Of a DNA stretch of 11,231 nucleotides, positions 5,680 through 11,231 are shown in pieces. Source of the DNA: Bradyrhizobium sp. GTDB taxonomy: Bacteria; Pseudomonadota; Alphaproteobacteria; Rhizobiales; Xanthobacteraceae. Position numbers and translations under genes: made by a program. Each line of letters starts with the position of its first letter. Position 1 is the stretch's first letter. The notes beneath the pieces were generated by a model. The model saw nothing but the letters and a program-made list of their open reading frames with translations. It ran no database searches and was not told the DNA's origin. The DNA is taken from assembly GCA_028290165.1 (NCBI GenBank), contig JAQGKJ010000026.1, positions 1 to 11,231 of the forward strand, given 5' to 3'.

Positions 5680-5736
5680 GAGCCAGCCGCTGCGAGTTCT
5701 CCCGATCGTCCTGGCCGGCAAAAGTCCGAATTCTTG

Positions 5737-5843
5737 AAAGTGAGCGATATTGACCAACATGCGTGGAACTCAAAGAGTATGTTGGTTCGATCACCGCCCC
5801 GCCATTGGCAACAATCGGTGACTGAGAGTGTCGCGCTCCCGCC
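5737..5843 (+). promoter_or_regulatory. Conserved 107-nt leader element, copy 3 (best copy)
   Basis: The 5' box is at 5737-5756 and the 3' box at 5814-5843. P1 is CCAACAT (5754-5760) with ATGTTGG (5779-5785), extendable by one A:T pair. P2 is TCACCG (5791-5796) with CGGTGA (5816-5821), with an inner GCC-ATT-GGC. P3 is GCTCCC (5835-5840) with GGGAGC (5853-5858), which covers the Shine-Dalgarno sequence of the gene at 5862. The element starts 57 nt after the upstream terminator, so a promoter should lie in 5680-5740 or within the 5' box. A cis-acting RNA is inferred from structure and covariation with the other copies. Confidence 0.68.
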
Positions 5844-5861
5844 TGATCAAAGGGGAGCATC

Positions 5862-6041
5862 ATGCAGTCCACTCAGCCCAATCCACTTTTTAGCGTTGCG
5901 GAGATCGGAATTCTGAACTGCTCCAGATGCGGCAAACCGATGAGGCTGGCGCGCATCGAGCCGGACAAACCGGGCTTCGACCTGCGCAGCTTTGAATGCA
6001 CAAAATGCAGTACCGGCGAAACCTTCCTCGTTGCCATCTAG
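5862..6041 (+). CDS. Tiny zinc-ribbon protein, paralogue C (59 aa)
   Basis: A complete four-Cys zinc ribbon makes up most of the protein: CSRC at residues 20-23 and CTKC at 46-49, with KPMRLARIEPDKPGFDLRSF between. The N-terminal 19 residues are polar and probably flexible; the end is short (TGETFLVAI). It is the closest match to the zinc ribbon of the 1852-2205 fusion and to the 559-744 product. The ATG follows AAAGGGGAG, a strong ribosome site that may be masked by the leader hairpin. It stands alone between a terminator and a non-coding gap. It probably binds one Zn; the target (nucleic acid or protein) is unknown. Confidence 0.75.
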   Translation: MQSTQPNPLFSVAEIGILNCSRCGKPMRLARIEPDKPGFDLRSFECTKCSTGETFLVAI

Positions 6042-6439
6042 GCGGGCATGTTGTGCTTGATTGCGCCGCCTAACGAGACGCTGATGGCGCTGGATCTGTT
6101 GCCGCGCAGCACCACTTGAGGGCCGGCCGTTTCGCTGGCGCCGTCTGACGTAGCCAACGGACGCGCGCTCAACGGCCATAATGAGCCATTCAAGAAGCGC
6201 GCGGCCCCACTATCCGGTGATTTCGCGCATTTCCGTCGAAATGTGAGCGCCATGGTCTTTAAAGGAACGCATACAGGTTGCTATCGGGTGCCCGAGTAAC
6301 CATCTGATCAGTTAGCGTAATCGGATCGGTGCAATTGCGCGTGTCCCGAAACGCCAAGCCTTAGCCACGCCAAAACCTACGGACGGTATCGACCAACGGC
6401 ATATCGCTTCGATATGCGCGTGACGGGTCAGGAAAACCT
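6042..6439. other. 398-nt gap before the mannose cassette
   Basis: I find no well-supported gene here. The plus strand holds only very short frames. A 71-residue minus-strand frame (6038-6253) lacks a ribosome site and recognisable features. A GGAAC at 6264-6268 has no CGTT at 16-17 nt. The only clear structure is the hairpin at 6399-6417. The promoter of the mannose cassette is expected here but I could not place it. Confidence 0.5.
6399..6417. promoter_or_regulatory. Perfect hairpin or operator before the isomerase gene
   Basis: GCATATCG (6399-6406), CTT, CGATATGC (6410-6417) is a perfect 8-bp inverted repeat, ending 22 nt before the isomerase start. There is no T-run, so it is more likely an operator or a 5'-UTR hairpin than a terminator. 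Confidence 0.45.
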
Positions 6440-7369
6440 ATGGCCATCGAACATGCCTCCGTGCAGGTCGTGCGCAAGCCCTGGGGGGTCGCCGATCTCC
6501 ATCCCTGGAGCAGCATCGATGGTTCAAGTGAAGCAATCGGGGAATTGTGGTTTCAGCGCGCCGATCAAAATGCGCCAATCCCGGCCTTGCTGCTCAAATT
6601 ACTGTTTACCAGCGAGCCCTTGTCGATCCAGGTTCATCCAGACGACGCGTTCGCGCGCTCGATCGGCCTGCCGAACGGCAAGACCGAGGCATGGTACATC
6701 CTTTCGGCCGCGCCGGGCGCGCGGGTTGCCACTGGATTGAAACGTCGTCTCGCGCCACAAGATTTGCGCGCGTCGATCAGGGATGGCTCGATTGCAAGTC
6801 TGACGCAATGGCGTCCTGTCGCGAAAGGCGACATCATCTTCGTCCCTGCCGGCACGATCCACGCCATAGGTGCCGGTATCGTGCTCGCCGAGATTCAACA
6901 GCGCAGCGACGCTACATTCCGCCTGTTCGACTACGGCAGACAGCGCGAACTGCATGAAGAGAACGCCATCGCTGTCTCCGATGCCGGGCCCATTCAAACT
7001 CAACCCGCCCAACAACGCCTCACTGCGGCCCGAACGGCGCTTATCGCAAGTCCGCATTTCGTCATTGAGCGGATCGACCTTCGGGCAAATTCACGCTGGA
7101 CACTTAATGCCGATCAGGAAACCTGGATCCTCGTGACCGAAGGGCAGGCGCGGATCGGGTCGATAAATGCGTCGGTCGGCGACGCCGTCTTTGCCGAAGC
7201 GGATCACGCCGACATTGAGATCGGGCCCGACGGGATGAGGGGGCTGATCGCCTATCCGGGACCGAACCCAACCATGATGTTGCTGCAAGAATCGGGAGCG
7301 CAAATGACTAAATCTGCCGGCACGTCCGCGGTACGCTTGCCGAAGCCGGAAGTCGAGACACGGACATGA
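6440..7369 (+). CDS. manA: Class I mannose-6-phosphate isomerase (309 aa)
   Basis: The enzyme interconverts mannose 6-phosphate and fructose 6-phosphate in the cytosol, feeding GDP-mannose synthesis or mannose use. It is a short, Bacillus-like form (about 310 residues) of the cupin-fold type I family. The zinc site is visible: Q64 and H66 in QVHPDD, E83 in KTEAWY and H141 in PAGTIHAIG. The FRLFDYGR segment (160-167) matches the family's active-site Arg region. The C-terminal cupin half (about 205-290) is less conserved. AGGA precedes the ATG. Its TGA overlaps the ATG of the glycosyltransferase gene (ATGA), so the two are translationally coupled. In this setting it likely supplies or recovers mannose for the neighbouring glycoside enzymes. 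The symbol reflects the family; a second isomerase elsewhere in the genome is possible. Confidence 0.9.
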   Translation: MAIEHASVQVVRKPWGVADLHPWSSIDGSSEAIGELWFQRADQNAPIPALLLKLLFTSEPLSIQVHPDDAFARSIGLPNGKTEAWYILSAAPGARVATGLKRRLAPQDLRASIRDGSIASLTQWRPVAKGDIIFVPAGTIHAIGAGIVLAEIQQRSDATFRLFDYGRQRELHEENAIAVSDAGPIQTQPAQQRLTAARTALIASPHFVIERIDLRANSRWTLNADQETWILVTEGQARIGSINASVGDAVFAEADHADIEIGPDGMRGLIAYPGPNPTMMLLQESGAQMTKSAGTSAVRLPKPEVETRT

Positions 7370-9651
7370 CGCCGCTCCGCCGCATCGCCGTTATCGGCAA
7401 TTCGCTACCCCGCCGCTGCGGAATCGCCACCTTCACGACCGACCTGCAGCAGGCGATATCGACTTCACACCCGAACCTTGAGACCTGCATCGTGGCGATG
7501 ACCGACCATGGTCAAGCCTACAATTATCCTCCGGCGGTCGCCTTTCAGATCAAGGACGACAATATCGAAGAGTATGTGCGCGCAGCAGACTTCCTGAACG
7601 CCGGCCGGTTCGACACCGTGTGCCTGCAGCACGAATTCGGGATTTTCGGCGGCGAAGCCGGTGCCCACGTCCTCGTGCTGCTGTCGCGCCTCACCATGCC
7701 GGCGATAACGACGTTCCATACGGTGCTGTCCAAGCCGACGGCCAGTCAACGCGCGGTGATGGGGCGCATCGTCGATGCGTCGTCGAAGGTCGTGGTGATG
7801 ACCAACAAGGGCCACGAGCTGCTGCGCAGCGTCTATCAGGTGCCTGACGACAAGATCGAGGTGATAGCCCATGGCATTCCCGACGTCGCATTTGTCGGGC
7901 CCGATGCGGCAAAGGACAAGCTCGGGTTTGCCGGCAAGTCGGTCATTCTGACATTCGGCCTGCTGTCCCCCAACAAGGGCATCGAAGTGGTGATCGACGC
8001 CATGCCGTCTATTCTGAAGCGCCGCGCAGACGTGGTCTACGTCGTGCTCGGCGCAACGCATCCCAATCTGGTGCGGGACCAGGGCGAGGCTTATCGCGAG
8101 AGCCTGATGGCGCGCGTGCGTGAACTTGGCGTCGAAGATCACGTGGTGTTCCTCGACCGGTTCGTCGATCAGGCTACGCTGCTCGAATTCATCTCGATGT
8201 GCGACGTCTATGTCACGCCCTATCTCAACGAGGCGCAGATGACGTCGGGAACGTTGGCTTACAGCTTCGGATTGGGGAAGCCAGTCGTCTCGACGCCGTA
8301 CTGGCACGCGCGCGACCTGCTGACTGATGGACGAGGCGTTCTGGTGCCTTTCGGCGACGCGGCGGCGATCGGCAGCGAGATTGCGGAATTGCTCACCGAC
8401 GACGCCCGTCGGCAGGCGATGTGTCGGCGCGCCTATGCGGTCAGCCGAACGATGACATGGGAACGCACCGCCGAGCGTTACATATCCGTGTTCGAGAACG
8501 CACGGCAGGGTCACTGGCTCAAGGCCTTTACGCGCTCCGACACGGGCGCGCCCGAGCCGCGCAGCCCAGCGGCGCCTGATATGCAAATCGGCCATTTCCT
8601 GTCGATGTGCGACGACACCGGTCTGTTCCAGCACGCGGTGCATTCGGTGCCCGATCGCTCGCACGGTTATTGCGTCGATGACAACGCTCGCGCCTTGCTG
8701 TTGGCCTGCGCCCTCAATAATCCGGGCGAACAGCGTCTATCGGAAGTTTTGACGGGCCGCTTTGCGGCCTTCGTGCAGCATGCATGGAATCCCGACACCG
8801 GGCGATTTCGCAACTTCATGGGCTTCAATCGAACCTGGCTTGAAGACAGAGGTTCCGAAGACAGTCACGGGCGAACGCTTTGGGCCCTGGGCGAGTGCGC
8901 GCGCAAGGACGCAAGCCCGTCGCGGCGCCGGTGGGCTGCCGCCTTGTTCGCTCAGGCATTGTCGACCACCGAGACGTTTCGCTCGCCCCGAGCATGGGCG
9001 TTCACGCTGCTGGGTCTTAGCGCTTATTGCGCTGCAGCTCCGGATGACCTCCGCGCCCAGGAAGTCCGGCATTCTCTTGCCGGCCGGTTGATGTCCGCTC
9101 TGGCGTCGGTCGAGACACCGGACTGGGCGTGGTTCGAGGAAGGGTTGGCTTACGACAATGCACGGTTGCCGCAGGCTTTGATGATGACAGGCATGGCGAC
9201 GCAAACGCCAGGCTACGTCGATGCCGGACTGAGGACCCTGCGTTGGCTGATGACGCAACAAACTACCTCGGGAGGCTATTTCCGGCCGGTCGGCACCGCC
9301 GGCTTCGGCGAACAGCGGCAACCTCCCCGCGCCTTCGACCAGCAGCCCGTGGAAGCCACGGCAACCATCGCAGCCTGCCTTACCGCGTGGCAGGCGGACG
9401 GCGATCCCGAGTGGAAGGCCATGGCAACCCGCGCTTTCGGGTGGTTTCTCGGCAGCAACGATCTGTCTGTGGCGCTGGTCGATCCGCAGACCGGGAGTTG
9501 CCGCGATGGACTGCATCCCGATCGCGCCAACGAGAATCGCGGCGGGGAGTCGGTTGTGTGCTATCTGCTAGGGCTTGCGGAGATTCGTCAACTCGCGCGC
9601 GTCAACGCCGGTCTGACAAAACCCACAGCACTCCGCGCCGTGGGCGCCTGA
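7366..9651 (+). CDS. GT4-like glycosyltransferase with C-terminal alpha/alpha-toroid-like domain (761 aa)
   Basis: This is a two-part protein. Residues 1-380 form a GT-B glycosyltransferase: the N-terminal Rossmann half (RRCGIATFTTDL, CLQHEFGIFGGEAGAH) and the nucleotide-sugar half (LTFGLLSPNKGIEVVIDAM at about 195-213, then CDVYVTPYLNEAQMTSGTL near 279-297). The usual EX7E motif is replaced by QMTSGTLAYSFGLGKPVV. Residues about 405-745 are mostly helical, with repeated acidic motifs (CVDDNAR 436-442, EDSHGR 498-503, EEGLAYDNARLPQAL 591-605, FDQQPVEA 657-664), resembling six-hairpin glycosidase-type toroids. The typical GT4 enzyme is half this length, so this is a fusion. The donor may be GDP-mannose given the neighbours, but that is inference. 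No signal peptide or membrane segment is visible; it is likely cytosolic. It starts by ATGA overlap with the isomerase gene. Confidence 0.85.
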   Translation: MTPLRRIAVIGNSLPRRCGIATFTTDLQQAISTSHPNLETCIVAMTDHGQAYNYPPAVAFQIKDDNIEEYVRAADFLNAGRFDTVCLQHEFGIFGGEAGAHVLVLLSRLTMPAITTFHTVLSKPTASQRAVMGRIVDASSKVVVMTNKGHELLRSVYQVPDDKIEVIAHGIPDVAFVGPDAAKDKLGFAGKSVILTFGLLSPNKGIEVVIDAMPSILKRRADVVYVVLGATHPNLVRDQGEAYRESLMARVRELGVEDHVVFLDRFVDQATLLEFISMCDVYVTPYLNEAQMTSGTLAYSFGLGKPVVSTPYWHARDLLTDGRGVLVPFGDAAAIGSEIAELLTDDARRQAMCRRAYAVSRTMTWERTAERYISVFENARQGHWLKAFTRSDTGAPEPRSPAAPDMQIGHFLSMCDDTGLFQHAVHSVPDRSHGYCVDDNARALLLACALNNPGEQRLSEVLTGRFAAFVQHAWNPDTGRFRNFMGFNRTWLEDRGSEDSHGRTLWALGECARKDASPSRRRWAAALFAQALSTTETFRSPRAWAFTLLGLSAYCAAAPDDLRAQEVRHSLAGRLMSALASVETPDWAWFEEGLAYDNARLPQALMMTGMATQTPGYVDAGLRTLRWLMTQQTTSGGYFRPVGTAGFGEQRQPPRAFDQQPVEATATIAACLTAWQADGDPEWKAMATRAFGWFLGSNDLSVALVDPQTGSCRDGLHPDRANENRGGESVVCYLLGLAEIRQLARVNAGLTKPTALRAVGA

Positions 9652-9681
9652 ATCTCTTCCTCCAGCGAGCCGAGGACACCC

Positions 9682-10980
9682 GTGTTACAAACCACCTTCC
9701 TGAACCGGCAGGCGCTGTACCTTCGGCCCGATCCCGCGCGGGTGATCGTGCGCCCGTTCAAGCCGGCGACAGAACCGCGTGATCTGAACCCGACCGACAA
9801 AACGCGCGCAAATCATATCGTCGACCGGGTTCTCGCACTCGATTCCGAATCCGTTACCACCCAGCTCGCGGAAGTCCTCGATAATTTTCTTGGCCGACAT
9901 CGTAACCTGCTGGAGACGTTCGAGGCCCGCGCAGATGAAATGGAGCAAGCTTTCGCAACGCATGGGATCTTTTCAAAGATCCAGCGCCAGCTGATCGGCG
10001 CCTATTTTCTCAATGAGTATTCGTTCGAAGCCTCTGCCTTGTTTAACCCCAGCATCGTGCCGCACCCCGACCAATCGGAAGCGCCGAAAGGCGGCTTGCG
10101 CTTCATCCTCAGTCTCCGAGCCACAGGCGAAGGGCATGTGTCGTCATTGACGTTTCGGGCCGGCACCATCGCAGCCGACGGCAGCCTGACCGTTGATCCA
10201 ACGGCTCGCCTCGCCTCGAGCCCCCGGATATGCAATCGCGTATCCGGGCCAGACGGCGACCATGTCGAGTTGATTTTCAAACCCGAGGAAGACCTCAGCG
10301 AGCGCGTCATCTTTCCCGTCACCGAATCCCAATCGAACGGCATTGAGGACGCGCGCTTTGTCGAATTCAGGGATGGCGATCGGAAAACCTACTACGCGAC
10401 CTATACCGCCTACAGCGGACGCGCGATCCGTTCCGAATTGATCGAGACCAGCGATTTCATGTCGTTCCGGCTGGCGCCCCTAAGAGGTGCTGCGGCACGG
10501 AACAAGGGCATGGCGCTCTTCCCGCGCAAGATCGGCGGCAAATACACCATGATCGCGCGGCAGGATAATGAGAACCTGTATCTGATCTATTCAGACGACC
10601 TGTACACATGGAACGGCGGTCAGGCCATTCTGAAGCCGGAATTTCCCTGGGAGTTCGTTCAGATCGGCAATTGCGGATCGCCTATCGAACTCGATGAAGG
10701 CTGGCTGCTTCTTACGCATGGCGTCGGCCCGGTCCGCAAATATTCCATCGGCGCGGCGCTGCTCGACAAGAGCGACCCCTCCAAGGTGCTTGCGCGCTCG
10801 CGCGAGCCATTGTTGCGGCCCGAGCCGTCTGAACGCGAAGGATACGTCCCCAACGTCGTCTATACCTGCGGCGCCATGAGGCACAACGACCAGATCATTT
10901 TGCCATATGCGGTGTCGGACACCTTCTCCAATTTCGCGACCATCAAGATTTCGGCGCTGATGCAGGCGATGAAAAGTTGA
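9682..10980 (+). CDS. GH130-family beta-mannoside phosphorylase/hydrolase (432 aa)
   Basis: GH130 enzymes act on beta-linked mannosides, mostly by reversible phosphorolysis to mannose 1-phosphate; some are hydrolases. Residues 1-115 are a helical N-terminal extension; residues about 115-430 form the five-bladed propeller. GIEDARFVEF (220-229) carries the likely catalytic Asp223. NKGMALFPRKIGGKY (274-288), THGVG (345-349) and EREGYVPNVVYTCGA (384-398) are family motifs. The Lys and His in the first two would suit phosphate binding, so a phosphorylase is favoured, but I cannot fix the subfamily or substrate. The GTG start follows GAGGA by seven bases and lies 30 nt after the glycosyltransferase stop, so the gene is co-transcribed. 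It is cytosolic (no signal). It could recycle the glycoside made by the upstream enzyme. Confidence 0.88.
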   Translation: MLQTTFLNRQALYLRPDPARVIVRPFKPATEPRDLNPTDKTRANHIVDRVLALDSESVTTQLAEVLDNFLGRHRNLLETFEARADEMEQAFATHGIFSKIQRQLIGAYFLNEYSFEASALFNPSIVPHPDQSEAPKGGLRFILSLRATGEGHVSSLTFRAGTIAADGSLTVDPTARLASSPRICNRVSGPDGDHVELIFKPEEDLSERVIFPVTESQSNGIEDARFVEFRDGDRKTYYATYTAYSGRAIRSELIETSDFMSFRLAPLRGAAARNKGMALFPRKIGGKYTMIARQDNENLYLIYSDDLYTWNGGQAILKPEFPWEFVQIGNCGSPIELDEGWLLLTHGVGPVRKYSIGAALLDKSDPSKVLARSREPLLRPEPSEREGYVPNVVYTCGAMRHNDQIILPYAVSDTFSNFATIKISALMQAMKS

Positions 10981-11048
10981 TTGCCGTCTCAGCTAAGGCA
11001 AAGCGCGACATGCCCATGCCTTCGACTACTGGACATCAGGGAGACTTT

Positions 11049-11231
11049 ATGGCCCGCGAAACAAGTTATTTCGTGCAGTCGTTCAACGCCGGCAAAGGCG
11101 GAAACCTTAAGGCTGATACCCCGATAGCTTGCAAATCGGCAACCGGCGCGGTCCGAACGGCGGAACGATTGGCGCTGAGCAAACTCGGTGTCGTTGCCTT
11201 CTCGTCCACCGGCGACCCTGAGATGGGCGAC
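11049..11231 (+). CDS. Small hypothetical protein, truncated by the window edge (at least 61 aa)
   Basis: The ATG follows CAGGGAG at a good distance and the frame stays open to the last base. The visible part reads ARETSYFVQSFNAGKGGNLKA, then IACKSATGAVRTAERLAL and KLGVVAFSSTGDPEMGD. It looks like a small alpha/beta protein with strand, helix (residues about 33-45), strand. It resembles small rhizobial proteins described only as hypothetical. No signal peptide is seen. It lies 68 nt after the GH130 gene, so it may belong to that unit or have its own promoter. Confidence 0.65.
   Translation, partial: MARETSYFVQSFNAGKGGNLKADTPIACKSATGAVRTAERLALSKLGVVAFSSTGDPEMGD

Noticed and set aside
5750..5783. 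TTGACC in the leader 5' box read as a sigma-70 -35 box
   Set aside because: No TATAAT-like -10 sits at 16-18 nt in any of the three copies; the nearest candidate in copy 3 is 22 nt away and is not conserved. Conservation continues through the 3' box, which fits a leader better than a promoter.
5764..5786. GGAAC in leader copy 3 as an EcfG promoter
   Set aside because: GGTT follows after only 14 nt, too short, and copy 1, which also has GGAAC there, lacks any CGTT-like match.
6038..6253. 71-residue minus-strand frame in the gap before the isomerase
   Set aside because: No ribosome site, no recognisable motif, and it overlaps the end of the zinc-ribbon gene. High GC makes chance frames of this size common.
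7465..8664. 399-residue minus-strand frame opposite the glycosyltransferase
   Set aside because: It is an antisense shadow of a clear coding region with family motifs; its composition (rich in His and Arg) is typical of such shadows.

Overview
The window looks like accessory chromosome of an alphaproteobacterium of the Bradyrhizobium/Rhodopseudomonas type. This is an inference from high-GC coding sequence, a DUF1236 protein, several small secreted proteins of a rhizobial style, a GlsB/YeaQ-type membrane protein, and two near-perfect EcfG (alphaproteobacterial general stress sigma factor) promoters. No rRNA, tRNA, CRISPR array or insertion sequence is visible.

Layout. Positions 1-2205 hold very small genes. 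A 78-residue hypothetical protein and a 61-residue zinc-ribbon protein lie on the minus strand. A plus-strand run of four small genes (1155-2205) follows: a zinc-ribbon protein, two short helical proteins, and a protein that fuses both modules. A Crp/Fnr-type regulator (2307-2984) ends this arm. Positions 3214-4513 hold four minus-strand envelope or stress genes: a 100-residue secreted protein with its own EcfG promoter and terminator, then a compact three-gene unit (81-residue secreted protein, 93-residue hypothetical protein, GlsB-like membrane protein). A divergent DUF1236 gene (4858-5613) also has an EcfG promoter and ends at a strong terminator. Another tiny zinc-ribbon gene sits at 5862-6041. 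From 6440 to 10980 there is a mannose/glycoside cassette: class I mannose-6-phosphate isomerase, a GT4-like glycosyltransferase joined to an alpha/alpha-toroid-like domain, and a GH130 glycoside phosphorylase/hydrolase. A small conserved-looking gene runs off the right edge.

The most unusual signal is a leader of about 107 nt that occurs three times (762-868 minus, 1028-1136 plus, 5737-5843 plus). Each copy ends 17-18 nt before the start codon of a paralogous zinc-ribbon gene. The copies share a conserved 5' box and a conserved 3' box at a fixed distance. Two hairpins show compensatory base changes. In the two best copies the 3' box can pair with the Shine-Dalgarno sequence. This suggests a cis-acting RNA, possibly a thermometer or riboswitch-like translational control element, for a family of tiny zinc-ribbon proteins.

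How the genes may work together is inference. The stress promoters, envelope proteins and small zinc-ribbon proteins suggest a stress-response region. The mannose cassette could make and recycle a mannose-containing glycoside or oligosaccharide.
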